A stretch of DNA of 64,000 nt. Origin: Fragilariopsis cylindrus CCMP1102 (Eukaryota > Bacillariophyta > Bacillariophyceae > Bacillariales > Bacillariaceae). A program made the translations under genes and the position numbers. The DNA lies in contig FMBT01000171.1 in NCBI GenBank assembly GCA_900095095.1, forward strand, positions 19,259 through 83,258, given 5' to 3'. The notes beneath the pieces were generated by a model. It ran no database searches, was not told the DNA's origin, and saw only the letters and a program-made list of their open reading frames with translations. Shown piece by piece: positions 45,040 through 57,440 of this stretch (its first letter is position 1; each line of letters starts with the position of its first letter).

Positions 45040-47351
45040 ATGATAAGATCCAAATCAAATATGCGTTTCACTAATTCCATTTTGGTCATTATGGCCGCCC
45101 TATATTTACCTTCTTTTCACGGCGACGGCGTTGTTGTTGTTGCTGCCGCCGCCGCTACTAACGAAGCAGTAGGACAAGATAACAACGTCGATGTGGTTGT
45201 TGTTGTTGAGGACTTTACTATTACTGACGTTGAAGAGACTGAGACTACCGATGCTACTACTAAGGTATTGTTTCTACCAGATTACTCAAAAAGGATAAAT
45301 CAAACAAAAAGGATAAATCAAATTCAAATAAGAAAAAGATGAAGCGTGCAAAGAAGCAGAAAAGTAGTAAGACCAATTCACCAACCGTTACCAGTTCACC
45401 AACTGTTACACCACCACCATTATCTGATGGTGAACTAACATTTCCAAAACAAGTATTTGCAGGTAATGGTCGGATGGTTGTTACAATGGATTATGTTGAA
45501 CATAAAACAGTTGCTGCCACAACATTTTCAACACGTGCATTACATGGTGGTATACCTGGTAATACGGTTATTGTCAAAAGTGGTGAAACATTAGAAGTAT
45601 CATTTCAAAATAAATTAGTACTCCAACCTAACTCTGTTCAAGAAGATGAAAAAAATAATTCATATGGTATACCTGATACAACAAATTTACATTTTCATGG
45701 TGGACATATTTCTGGTGAAGAACCATCTGATGATATATATATTCATGTTCGACCTGGTGATAAATATGAATATACATCTAAATTTCCAGAAAATCATATG
45801 CCAGGTACACATTGGGTACGTTACGTTACGTCCGTCCGGTCCAAGTCCAACAACACACGACATTTAATCGTTTTCAGTCCAGTTTGGTTTCAGTTTCAGT
45901 TTCAGTTTCAGTTTCATTTCATATTATTATTTTTCCATTGCAAATTGTAGTGTCTCGTCTCGTCTCGTCTCATCTGATATACTGATATATATACACACAC
46001 ACACTAACGTATTGTATTTGTTTCTCTTTCCTTCTGTATTGAAAATAAAATAAATGTAATAAAATATAGTCCCATCCTCATGTACACGGTTCATCTACAC
46101 TTCAAGTTGGAGGTGGTGCAGCGTTTGCGATTATTGTTCCAGATGATCCAAATGTTATTGAAATCCCACAGGAGGTTACAGATGCAACTGATATCTTATT
46201 AGTTGTACAAGATTTTAGAAATTTAACAAATAGTGTTGCAAGTACATCACGTGATGAAAAATTTGAACTTGTTATCAATCCAGATGTTAACGGTGGTGAT
46301 CAATTCCGTCTTGTGAATGGAAAGTATCGTCCGAACTTAACTATCATTCCTGGTGAATGGTATCGCTTTCGTACTATTTATGCTGGATGGCTTACAGATA
46401 ATCTTGATCTACAGATTGTATCAGCTGATGACGATGATGATATTGACAATACTGTCCGACCATGTGAAACAATTCTTCTTGCAAAAGATGGTATCTATAT
46501 TAAAGATTATCCTCGACCTATTGATATTTTTCCTCTTCCTGCTGGTGGTAGAGCAGATATTATGGTTAGATGTCCAACTGAAGGATCATTTATTGCAAAA
46601 CATTATACAGCTGAAGAAGATTTGTTTACAATTACATCAAAATTACCCAAAGGACAAAAGAAGATTAAAATGTCTCCAGGACCTACCATAGGTTTTGTAT
46701 GGGATTTTCCTGCATACTTAACAGACCTTCAAGAAGAAACTACTGAACCCGGTTGTGATTGTACTACCAAATTGTCTAGACGTGAAGATTTAGCTTTCGT
46801 TGTCAATGATAGACAATTTGCAGCAGACAGTTACTTACACACTGTTAGTTACGGTGATGTCGCTGAAAGAACACTTACTGGTCTTGCTAAACATACATAT
46901 CATCAACATGTATATCCGTTTCAAGTCCAGACTGGATTTGATAATGCTACAACCAATGAGGGTGGATATTGGAAAAATGGTACGTATTTATCTTATCTAT
47001 CTAAACTGGTTATATTTTATGTATATGGTATTGTATTATAACAACTCTAACATATATATTAATACTTGTTTTCCTTCTTTTACTCATAATTAATTTTACT
47101 TACGAATAATAAAATAAATAAATAAAAACAAAATAGGTGACTGGCAAGATTCAATTAAAGCTGATTTACAGAACACTATTACTATGAAATATCGTCCTAT
47201 TGTATTTTCAGGAAAGATTATGTTGCATTGTCATATTTTAACTCATGAAGATACAGGTATGATGTCACAAGAACGTGTTGTATTTAACAATGATACTAGT
47301 GGTAATGGTCAATGTACATGTGACTACACATATGATTATATTGATATTTAA
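45040..47351 (+). CDS. Multicopper oxidase (laccase/CotA-like)
   Basis: Three exons: 45040-45815, 46070-46979, 47137-47351. One missing A in the run 45288-45292 must be restored; the exons then give exactly 633 residues. The N-terminus is a signal peptide (FTNSILVIMAALYLPSFHGD), so the enzyme is secreted or extracytoplasmic, followed by a Lys-rich linker. All four copper motifs are present: HFHGGH in exon 1; HPHVHG at the start of exon 2; HTYHQHVYPFQV; and HCHILTHEDTGMM in exon 3, which supplies the Cys-His pathway and an axial Met of the type 1 site. The family oxidises phenols, metals or bilirubin-like compounds while reducing oxygen to water. The substrate here is unknown; copper-dependent iron or manganese oxidation is one option. 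Confidence 0.88.
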
Positions 47352-47770
47352 ATGGAAGAAAGAATCTAAAAAAAAGAGAGGAAAGAAGAAACTAAAATAA
47401 GAGAAGAGAGCCCAAAAAAAATAAGAGAGAAAGAAACGAATCGAGATAATGGATTCATTCAAAAGATAAACCATGCTAGCTATCAAAAAAGTACGTAAAT
47501 ATATACTAAAAAGAAAAAGAATAATACTATCATTACTACACTAACACGTAAAACGTGCATTTACAGTAACAAAAACATTTAATTATCCAACATAAACTAC
47601 ATCGTACAGTAACGTTATGAAATACAGTAATATAATGTACCATCGTTTCCCTAATTGTATTACCATACTAATAGCTGCTACTAAGTGGAACTTGAATTAT
47701 TAATGATTGGGCAGTGACGATTCGTTGTGATTATGAATGTCCATATTTTTAATATCACAGCAATAAAATT
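47352..47770. other. Intergenic spacer
   Basis: Downstream of the multicopper oxidase. No gene recognised before the second tRNA-Pro. Confidence 0.5.
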
Positions 47771-47842
47771 GTCCGATTGGTCTAGAGGCATGATTCCTGC
47801 TTTGGGTGCAGGAGGTCCCGGGTTCGATTCCCGGATCGGACC
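47771..47842 (+). tRNA. tRNA-Pro (UGG), copy 2
   Basis: Identical over all 72 nt to the copy at 41566-41637, same strand, about 6.2 kb away. A T4 run follows a few bases downstream. Confidence 0.97.
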
Positions 47843-48247
47843 TTCGTTTTATTTTAATTGGAAAATCTATGCTTGATCTCATTCGATCAAAAAAAAAATT
47901 AGATTCTTTTTTATGATTTCTTTATTTGGCGATTGTGCGGAAATCGGAAAGGGCATATATTGTGTCACAGCGGCAGGTGTGACTGAACCCGAATAACGCC
48001 TCATTAGTATCTAAAAAACATGTACAGAATGCGTTTGACGTTGAGGAATGAAACAAATGTCGTACAAGCCAGGAAGCTACTTCAAGTACCTTTTAAGTGT
48101 CGATGTCGTCAATCGATACTATTGAAGAATAGTAAGAATCTTGTCTAGGTATTTCAATCACATCTGTTATTGCTGTACAAGCACTCATTGCACTAGAGAT
48201 TTAGTAGCTTGCTTATCACTCATACAAATACAAAAAAGTAGTAGAGT
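47843..48247. other. Intergenic spacer
   Basis: Upstream region of the Cys-rich membrane protein. Nothing recognisable. Confidence 0.5.
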
Positions 48248-50721
48248 ATGACGACGACGAACTTACTTACATCGACACTTCCAAAGTGGTTTCCAGTTTC
48301 TCCAGCAAAAAGAAGATTGGACTACGATAATGACGACAACTATCAAAGTTATCTGGTAGATAGTGACGGTAATTCATACGAACCTTATGCAATGGCATGG
48401 CGTTATTTGGGAATGTACATTGATTGTGACGTTCAACAAGAGTACAACAATGATGGTGATTATGATGGATCCGATGTCTACCGAAATCGACAACGACAAA
48501 GACGTACTACTACTAACACTAACACCAATACGAAGCAGAGAAATCTTTCTGGTAGTGGTAGCAATGATGGTGATGATTGTTCTAGAAAGGTATTATGGGC
48601 TGCATATGTCGATCCTGGTTATCGTGGAGATTCAATTGGAGAATATCAATTTTATAATCGATTTGAGGAAACATGGGATAAATCAACATGCCAAACTGGT
48701 AGATGTGCCAAGATGGACTGTCATTCATCAAAGAGTCGTTTCAAATTAATTGGTGTATTCAAAGAGGCAGATGGATTAACCGATTGGGCAGAACAATTAT
48801 TTAAACATGAAGGATATTGTGTTTGGAATGATAATGCTAATGCGAATAATGACTATGACAACGAAGAAGGAAGTGGAAGCGGCGATAGTAATGATGATGA
48901 TGACGAAGATAGTGATTATGAATTTATGTCGTCATTGCAGCAAAATCAAGTACAAGAATGTACGAGTATGTACTTAACAGACGATGACGGAAATTCTGTA
49001 TATCGTCACTTACGACCACAGGGAGAAGGCAACATAACAGATAGTCTATATACAGATGAAGATTGTACACAAAAATCATACATGAGTTTTGCGGATTATA
49101 TTATTAAGTGGTATACAAATTATTATTACGATAGTGATAAAGGTCAACAGGTTGCTGAAAAATGGCAAGCAAATACAGTCCGATGGAATGAATTAATGAC
49201 AGATTATAAAGTTTGTCAACCATGTCGAGCATATACTAAAACTCCAACGTATGATGATGATGCAGATCGTCTTCGTTTTCTTCGTCGACTTGATGACAAC
49301 GATGACGGTGAAGGTGATGAAGAACAATATGGATATAATTGCTACGATGATGCTGGTTATCGCAATTGTAGTAAGTTACTTATCCTTTTGTATTTTATCT
49401 ATTGCCTATTGTATTCCCTTGTTTTCATTGCCGTTGCTTTGCTGCATGCTCACGCGCTTTCCCTCTACTAATTTAAATCAACAAATGGAATAAAAGACCA
49501 GTGCCACAAATTCGAAACAAAGACCGATATGGAAGCAGCAACAGTATCTGACCTAGAACGCGCATCAGCACAGGGGACAATTTTAGCTATTAAAGTAGAT
49601 GGAGTTACATACGGAAAGGGTGGAATTGATTGGCATGATGTAGAATTAGAAACTCAAGCTGGAATATTCGTCCTAGTGGCAGTTGCTATTTTGGGTATGA
49701 TTTTTCTTCTTGTTCGATTTTTCGGGTGGAAATCTATATCCGAATTCTTTTGTACCCCTGTTAGAATAAGTCGACGACGACGACGGCGACGACTTAAAAA
49801 CAAGAGCTTGATTGAAACTTTCGTTATTGATTCTACCAATACGAATACCGACAACAACGATGATTCTAATTCCTCCGAAGAGAAACCATGGTCGAACGAG
49901 ATGGTAGACGAACTTTCGAAAAGAGAGAAGTTATCGAAAAGCAACGTCGTGAAATAGAGCAAATGAAACTAGAGCTAGATCAACAATATACCATTAGAGA
50001 AATGGAATGGGAAACGAATCGAAGAGAGTTGAACGAATACAAGAAGAAGAGGAAGGAAAGTAGTAACTTCCCGCCAGAATCCATTGAAGTAGATGCAGGA
50101 AAAGATGATGATAGAGAAGAAGAAACGGAGGGTCAACTAACGGAAAGCGAATGTGCTATGTCGGAGACCAATAGCTTTGTAACGGCAGAAGCTCTAGAAA
50201 AGAAAACTGACGACAAAAAACAACAAGATAATCAACAAGAACAAGACCACGACACGAAGGAAAAATGCATGGAGAGAGAAAATAAGATAAAAAAGAAGAT
50301 AGGTGCAGTAGTAGTAGTAATCAATGAAAGTGGAAAGGAAGAACATCAGCAAGAAAGTTGCGAAGTAGTAGTGGAAGAACAAGAACAAGTAGATAGTGAC
50401 AACGTAGAACATGCACGTGAACAACAACAGCAAGAACAAGGCACGGAAGAAAAGTGCACGGAAGGAGAAAACAGCAAAGCAATAGTAGCGGAAAAACAAG
50501 AGCAAGAGCAAGAACAAGAACAAGAACAATTAGATTGCGACAACGGAGAACAGACACAGAGACAGGAACAACAACAAGAAAACCAAGTTCAAGGATTAGA
50601 GCAAGCTGAAGAACGTGAAGGAGAAAAAGCAGAGGGCGTGGTCATTTCGAACGATACAGACGAATTGATAAAGGAGGAAAAAGAAGAAGAAATACCTATT
50701 CACAATCACGAAATAATCTAA
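48248..50721 (+). CDS. Cys-rich single-pass membrane protein, unknown
   Basis: Two exons, 48248-49370 and 49497-50721. One missing C at 49885-49886 must be restored to join the last part, giving 782 residues. The outer part is rich in Cys, Tyr and Asp (MAWRYLGMYIDCDV, WAAYVDPGYRGDSIGEYQFY, KVCQPCRAYTKTP, YNCYDDAGYRNCNQCHKFE), has acidic insertions and is probably disulfide-bonded. One membrane helix (GIFVLVAVAILGMIFLLVRF) is followed by a basic stop-transfer (SRRRRRRRLKNK). The cytosolic tail is a long Glu/Gln/Lys coiled-coil-like region. I recognise no named family. No signal peptide is visible at this start, so a further upstream exon may be missing. Confidence 0.72.
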
Positions 50722-50786
50722 TGAAATATAGTATTGTGTATTAATTAGCTTGTTATTTATGAATGGTTCCTTTCTTATCTATGATA

Positions 50787-52645
50787 TTATACTTGTATGT
50801 TCTGACGACCCAATGATTGGATCGCCTTTTCCGCGACTTGCTTTGCACCAATTAAAACTAAAGGTACTCCATTGCCCGGCCTAGTACTAGCGCCACAATA
50901 CAACACGTTTGGGAGACCAGACGATTCTGGTCCAGGACGTGTCAAGCTGAGTTGGGCAAATCCGTGGCTCTTTTTATTTATAAGGAAGAAGATATGGAAC
51001 AACAACGAAGGAGATAAATTAGTAAAGGTATCGACAATACATCGTTCGAATAGCGGCAGAGCGGCTCAGTAGAAACCCCACGATAATGCATCCTTCTACT
51101 CTATATGCATATGTAATTGCAGTTAACTTACCAATCCGAATGGGGTTCCAGCAGCTACGTTATATTGATCGGCCCATGTTGCTGGTGTTTTATATTCTTC
51201 GTGGATGATATGATCTTCAAGATTAGTCAAAGATTCAACCGCGGCAAATCGTTTCAGGACAGTTTTCCGTAATTGTGATACAACCTCGGGCGGAAATTGT
51301 TTTTGGTACTATCCATTGCTTCCTTTCGTGGTAGATTTCACATTCTTCGTCTCGCAAAAGCGTCCTACATGGAACGAGTACCATAAGGGTATCACAGCCA
51401 GGAGGTGCAACGGATGGATCTATTTTACTTGGACGGTGGACATAAAAGTTGAATGGAACGTCTTCTTCTTCGCCTGTATTGTTTTCTGGTACTACATCCT
51501 GCTGTGACTGTTGGTCCCGTAAAACTTGCCAACTAGCTTCAGCTTGAGACCGAGTCCTTGTCGAAAGAAATACGTTGTGCGTATTAAGATCGTCAAGTGA
51601 CTTATCTAGCGACCAATAGAAGGAAACAACGCCACTACTAAAGGTAAAACTATCATCCCAATCAAATTTATCGGTTTTCAGCGGTGACGGTGACGGTGTA
51701 GGTGATAAATGTGATGTTTTGGTAGGTTGTTGTATATCATTGTTTTCATTCCTAATGTTTTTGCTGTTATTTGCATTACTGCCATTGCTATCATCGGTAT
51801 TGCTGTCGTCAATAAGTAGCGACTTTTTGGCATAAGGTAGATCAGCATTGACAATGATCAAATCGGCAGAGATAAATTCATTTTCAACAACAGTATCATC
51901 GCTATCAATAGTTGAAGATTGTAGCCAAACTCCATCCTTGGTTACACCCGTTACGGTCGTATCGCATCGAATATCTACATCCAAATCTGTCACCAAACGT
52001 TCCAATGCGTTTGTTACGGCTTGGAATCCACCCATGGGTGCAAATACTGGTTGATATGTACGAACATAATATTATTATAAGCGGACAGAATGAAGCAAAA
52101 CACAGTTAGGATTATTGGTTCGTATCACAAAATTCTATAGAAATGAAATCGATAGGGTAGAATATTTCATCGATCCTAATGTGTGACATATTGCGGCATT
52201 TTAAAAAAAAAGGAGAAAAAAGTATATCGTAACGTACCTCCCGCCTTGTCATTGGTGGGATGCAATTCAATAGCGGCCAATAATCCAAAAACTGCTGGTG
52301 CTGTTGATTTTAATACCCCACCACCAATTAATTTTTCATTCCGATATGGTTCTAATCCAACATACAGATCTTGAAAGGATGCCAGTGCTTTTAATTTATT
52401 GGAATCAAATATTTCATCTAACACATCCGAATGTGGTTTCAGAGGCCAGGCACGACCAAAGTTTTTTAAGGATTGAATTAAAAATTCTGGTACTGTTGTC
52501 AAATCGAGTCGTTCTTCGATAAAATTTGGTAATCCTGCATTCAAATAGGCAGACGTTATAGTCATATAATCATCCCATTTCTTAGAACCATCTACTTCGT
52601 AGGTATCCATTTTAGTTCTAGACAATGCCTTTTCTACTTCTTGAT

Positions 52646-52677
<32 letters not shown>

Positions 52678-53390
52678 ATTTGTTCTGGGAATCCTACAGA
52701 TATTCGATCACCGTCATCGAAAATTACTTGATAGGCGGGTACGCATTGAACTATATCCAATCCATAATCACTTGCCGTTTTATTCGTGGATGTTGTTTCT
52801 GTAAAAAGGTCTTTGTAGATACTTGGTAGAAGCAATAAGCTCGGTCCTTGCTCATGTCGAAATAATGATGATTTTTTGTAATTGTTGTCGCCGTCATTGT
52901 TGCCAGTAGTGTCTAAGTCTACCTTTCCTACTGTTGGATCGACCCAAAACGATCCACATCGTCCTCCCACTTGGGAATTCTTTTCCAATATCGTCACCTT
53001 TGTTGGTTTCGTCTCACTACTACTGCTGCTGCTACTACTACTGGCGGCGATTCTAGCTGCTACCGCTAAGCCTCCAATACCTCCTCCTACCACGACAACG
53101 TGCTGGCCCGTTGCAGTATCATATAGTGAAGATGACGACGATGATGATGATGATGATGATGCTGATGCTGAGGATAAATAATAGTTCGTGGATACTACTG
53201 GGGGTAGAGTGATAGGAATGAAGGATGACGCCGATTCCAAAAAGAAAAATAGTATACTTATTATTGATGTTGTAATAAGTAGTATAGGCGATACTAATGG
53301 CAGTCGCTGTGGCTTCTGCCGTACACCACGATGACGGCAATATATGTTTGTGATGTTGGTGGTGGCGATTGTTACGGTTGAGGACGTCAT
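50787..53390 (-). CDS. CrtI-type carotenoid desaturase/isomerase-like
   Basis: Three exons: 53390-52238, 52046-51132, 50969-50787. Two missing bases in exon 2 (a G at 51322-51323 and an A in the T5 of the plus strand at 51300-51304) restore 750 residues exactly. A signal peptide ends in A-S-S-F-I-P, the diatom plastid-import motif. FAD binding: VVVGGGIGGLAVAARIA, then VTILEKNSQVGGRCGSF. GPSLLLLPSIYKDLF, GGVLKSTAPAVFGLLAAIEL, GVFAPMGGFQAVTNAL (across intron 1) and the C-terminal LSLTRPGPESSGLPNVLYCG with TRPGNGVPLVLIGAK match bacterial-type phytoene desaturases and carotenoid isomerases. Which carotenoid step it performs cannot be told. Confidence 0.85.
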
Positions 53391-53861
53391 AATGATATTG
53401 GTTGAAAAATGTTCCTCATTGTGTACATTACATCATGGCGCTTTACACCTTCTTTACAGTACACCGATTCACCGATTGATGGATGATGACAACTGAAGAA
53501 GAAAAGAATATCTATTTTCAAAAAATAAGCATGACTGAAAAATAATCTACATCAATACATACGCATAAAACCTATGATCAGTATGAGTAGGTGTACAGCC
53601 TCTCATCGAAATCTACCGTAATACTACCGGTATTAGTACGATGACCAAGCTACAGTATGCACAAGAGGCAAGAGGAGAAACAAAAAAGGATACAACACAT
53701 CACAGCACTTCTACTAGCGAGCTATTCGTATCGTATCGTCTTGCTATTGATTGGAATTTGTTGAAAGGGTCGATATCTAAATTAAATCGCAGTTGATATA
53801 TATATATATTCTCAGTTATCTCTTTCTGTCCGAAAAATCGAGAAATAATCAATCATTCAAA
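53391..53861. promoter_or_regulatory. Divergent intergenic promoter region
   Basis: Separates the starts of the CrtI-like gene (minus) and EMC1 (plus). It includes a short TA repeat near 53797-53809. No defined element can be named. Confidence 0.4.
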
Positions 53862-56800
53862 ATGACGACAATTAATAATAATAACAACTTTCTCGTCGTT
53901 CTTCTTATTGTTCTAATCAGTGTACTAATTGGTGATGAAGGTGTAAATGCTATGTACAAAGATGATGTTGGTGTATTAGATTTTTCGATAGCAACAGCTG
54001 GACATGGACCTATTGGTGTTGTCCATAATAACAAGAAGAACGGCATAGTTATTACAACCGATACACCAACCACAACAGCAACCACAACAACAACATCATG
54101 TTTCGTGGCTGGACGTCAAATAAATGATGGTAGTTTAGTTTGGCGTCGTAATGTTTGTTCCGTTCCTGACGAGGATGCACAAGCTCATGCAATTGCTGTT
54201 GGAAATGATGACGATGACGATGCCGATGCCGATGCCTTTTATACGGTTGATAATGTTGGTATTGTACGAGCATGGACGATTGAAAATGGTGATTTATTAT
54301 GGGATGCTCGTATCCATGCTGCTGCTTCTGCTCCTAAATTGTGGGTGACTAAGGTGGGGGGTACTACTAGTTATGTAGCGGTTGCTTCAGCAGATGACGA
54401 ACTCGTATTTTTAAATGCAGAAACCGGAACGATTGTTGATAAAGTTAGTGCCTCAAAATCTACTGGAAATGGACAACGTGTGGAATGGTTATCGGTATTG
54501 TCGTCTTCGACATCGACTTCGACTTCGATGGTCAAAATTATTCTTTCAAAAGTCCAAGTCGTTGATGGAACAATCCAAACCGGTAATGACTTATACTACG
54601 GAATGTATGAAATTGGTAGTAAAGACAAAAAAATCCCTTCTCTTCAAAGTTTAAGTCAACTCAAAACAGCCAAAAACATAGTCGCTAACACAGTACGAGT
54701 CTTCCCTACCGACAACAAGTCGGCAGAAGAATATCATCTTTTTGCTGTAACAACATCGGGATCAGTCGCCCATGCGACGATTGGAAGTTTTTCTTCATCG
54801 TCCTCCTCTGCGGATGTTACATCTGCTAGTGATTGGAACGAAGGTTGGAGTACCGTCGTTGCGGTAGAATCCACCACTGACCCGTCAGTGATCCGTCTAT
54901 TGGGAAAATCATCAGAGGAATCTACTATGGCATTGTTCCGGTACGAAAATTCCTCATCGTCATGGAAAAAACTTTTGACTTCCTCTGCTGCCGTCGCTGC
55001 CGCTGCTTTTTGTCCAGAATTAGGATTGGTTGTAACAACATCGAACGATAAATCGGTCGAGATATACCGACAACAAAATGGTGACACATTATCATCTCCG
55101 TTAAGAACATCCGGAGATATGTTTGGCGCAGATGGTGATTCGGTGGTTGTCGTTTCACTCCTCGAATGTTCTTCTTCGTCTGGCAAGATGACTGTTCTTT
55201 TAGGTACGGAACGTGGAAGCACGACTCTGTTTTCATTGGAAACTACTGGTGATGACGAGGTTGTCAACGTGAAAGTAGATTGGACGGCTGAAGAAGGTCT
55301 GGCAAGTCTATCATCGGCTATTGTTTTAGATGCTAGTCATTTGGGATCTGACGATCTAGTCGAAGAAAAAGATGCCGTTTCTCGAAAACTTTCACTTGCT
55401 GGTCGTTTGAATTCACAATGGGAGGACGTCGTTGGTATGCTGTCAACCGCAAACGGCTTGATCAACAACAATGCTGTCAACTTTAGTTATCGTGACCATT
55501 TGTTCGGATTTGTTAAGGTTGCTGCATTACTTTCTCCTAAGGTCCATCGAATTTGGGGAATGAGTACCGCAGGGAAGGATCGTGGATCGATTCGTTGGTC
55601 TTTGGATTTGCCGAAGAAGGCGATTTGGCACAGTATGGTTCACGGAACGACAAATTCTGCCAAGGCCACTCACGGTATCCACGGAGATACTCACAGTCGC
55701 GAAATCTTGGTTTTATCGGTATCCTCTGCTTCAGTCGATTGGATGTGTATCGATGGGACGAGCGGTGCTATCAATTCTCAAGACTCCATTAAAATTTCCT
55801 CTCCCGTTGTGCAAGTTTTGCCCGTATACGGAACCAACACGGGTGGCTGTCGTCAAGCTTCTATCTTATTAGGAGAAGATCTCAGTCTTACTGTAGTTCC
55901 CGCGGATACAGAAACGAATGCGTTGATTAAGAAACAGTTATATAAAACTCCCAACGGACTGTATACTCACAAGATAGACAAGGTTGCCAACAAAGTGGAA
56001 TCGTATCGCGTGGCACACACGGAAGAAGATGATAAATTCGTCGCCCGTTCCATTGGACTGACCTCTTTTGCTGGAGAACAGATTGTGAAAGTAGCATACC
56101 CCTTACGTCACGAGGATGTAAAGTCCATGAGTACCATCCTTGGAGACAATTCTTTACTACTGAAATATATCAATCCTCATATGGCTGTCGTTGTAACCGT
56201 GTTGTCGGATAGTGAACACCAAACTGCTACTACGGTTGCAACGGCGCTCGAGAAGGAGAGGAATGGAAAAGCTAAAAAGCCTGTCGGTGCAGGAGCTCCT
56301 GGATCATCCATTCCTCCGTCATCCCAAAATGGATCAGAAGATTTACCCAACATGTTTATCAACTTAGTCGACACGGTATCAGGACGTGTTCTGTACCGAC
56401 ACAGTCATTCCAATGTTGACGGCGATAAAAAGGTTTCGGTGGTAATTTCTGAGAATTGGGTCATTTATACCTACGTAAACGAAAAGACACGACGAACAGA
56501 AATCGGTGTCTTAACACTTCACGAGGGTATGATCGAACCAAAGGGTCTAACATTCTTTGCACGTCCTGAACAGTCTACGTCCTTTTCTAGCTTTGACGCT
56601 CGTGAGTCGAAACCGGTCGTACTTTCCAAGGTGTATGCTTTCCCCAAAGCAGTTACGGCACTTGGAGTAACCAGCACACGCCAAGGTATTAGTCGACAGA
56701 ATATTTTGATTGCAAGTTCTGATGGAGCACTCAATACAATTAACAAGATGATCCTTGAAACCCGACGGCCTGTTGGGGAAGCCAAACCGGAAGAGAAAAA

Positions 56801-57110
56801 AGAAGGACTCATGCCCTACAGAGAATTAATTCCAGAGAGCCCACTGTTTTCACTTACATACAATCAAACGAATGAACCCTTCACATCTATCATTTCAACG
56901 GCGACCTCATTGGAATCTCAATCGTTAGTATTTGGCTTTGGTGGACCTGATCTGTTCTTTACCCGAACTTCTCCCACTAAGGGATTTGATGTGTTGCCCG
57001 AAACCTTCAACAAAATCTTAGTTGGATCTACCACAGCAGGAATAGTTATCGCATTGTTAGTGGTGCAACGAATGGGAAAGAAAAAGACTCTGAAACAGGG
57101 CTGGTTGTAG
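53862..57110 (+). CDS. EMC1: ER membrane protein complex subunit 1
   Basis: An intact 1082-residue single-exon gene. The ATG at 53862 is chosen because it gives a clean signal peptide (NFLVVLLIVLISVLIGDEGVNA) followed by MYKDDVGVLDF, the conserved start of mature EMC1; the frame is open upstream but begins inside a hydrophobic stretch. The lumenal part is beta-propeller-like with PQQ-type repeats (VWRRNVC, LLWDARIH, LNAETGTI, RWSLDLP). The DUF1620 C-terminal region includes VILSENW-like VVISENWVIYTYVNEKTRR and LIPESPLFSLTYNQTNEPF, then TRTSPTKGFDVLPETFNK, one membrane helix and the basic tail K-K-K-T-L-K-Q-G-W-L. The complex inserts tail-anchored and multi-pass proteins into the ER membrane. 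Confidence 0.93.
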   Translation: MTTINNNNNFLVVLLIVLISVLIGDEGVNAMYKDDVGVLDFSIATAGHGPIGVVHNNKKNGIVITTDTPTTTATTTTTSCFVAGRQINDGSLVWRRNVCSVPDEDAQAHAIAVGNDDDDDADADAFYTVDNVGIVRAWTIENGDLLWDARIHAAASAPKLWVTKVGGTTSYVAVASADDELVFLNAETGTIVDKVSASKSTGNGQRVEWLSVLSSSTSTSTSMVKIILSKVQVVDGTIQTGNDLYYGMYEIGSKDKKIPSLQSLSQLKTAKNIVANTVRVFPTDNKSAEEYHLFAVTTSGSVAHATIGSFSSSSSSADVTSASDWNEGWSTVVAVESTTDPSVIRLLGKSSEESTMALFRYENSSSSWKKLLTSSAAVAAAAFCPELGLVVTTSNDKSVEIYRQQNGDTLSSPLRTSGDMFGADGDSVVVVSLLECSSSSGKMTVLLGTERGSTTLFSLETTGDDEVVNVKVDWTAEEGLASLSSAIVLDASHLGSDDLVEEKDAVSRKLSLAGRLNSQWEDVVGMLSTANGLINNNAVNFSYRDHLFGFVKVAALLSPKVHRIWGMSTAGKDRGSIRWSLDLPKKAIWHSMVHGTTNSAKATHGIHGDTHSREILVLSVSSASVDWMCIDGTSGAINSQDSIKISSPVVQVLPVYGTNTGGCRQASILLGEDLSLTVVPADTETNALIKKQLYKTPNGLYTHKIDKVANKVESYRVAHTEEDDKFVARSIGLTSFAGEQIVKVAYPLRHEDVKSMSTILGDNSLLLKYINPHMAVVVTVLSDSEHQTATTVATALEKERNGKAKKPVGAGAPGSSIPPSSQNGSEDLPNMFINLVDTVSGRVLYRHSHSNVDGDKKVSVVISENWVIYTYVNEKTRRTEIGVLTLHEGMIEPKGLTFFARPEQSTSFSSFDARESKPVVLSKVYAFPKAVTALGVTSTRQGISRQNILIASSDGALNTINKMILETRRPVGEAKPEEKKEGLMPYRELIPESPLFSLTYNQTNEPFTSIISTATSLESQSLVFGFGGPDLFFTRTSPTKGFDVLPETFNKILVGSTTAGIVIALLVVQRMGKKKTLKQGWL

Positions 57111-57440
57111 TTAACAGAACTTCAGAAGCAATTTAAAAAGAAAAAAAAACGCTCAGGGATACTTTCGTACAAATGATACGATCAAGACCTAAAGTACTTT
57201 ATAGTCGTATTATTATTCCAATGTTGTTTTTCGGCTAATAGAAATAACAATTCTTTTTCTAGCTCTTATTATTTATTCTACTTTCAAATGTATGTAATTT
57301 GAAAAGTTTTTAATACCAGCACAGACGTAGTAAGTTAGTTGTCCCCAAGTGAAAATAATATACCCATTATTCATCTTGTCCCCTTTTTTCCAAAGAAGGA
57401 GCCTGTACTATCATAATGACCCCGCATATGGTGTTACTAT
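57111..57440. other. Convergent spacer
   Basis: Between the 3' ends of EMC1 and the RBR ligase gene. Nothing recognisable. Confidence 0.55.
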
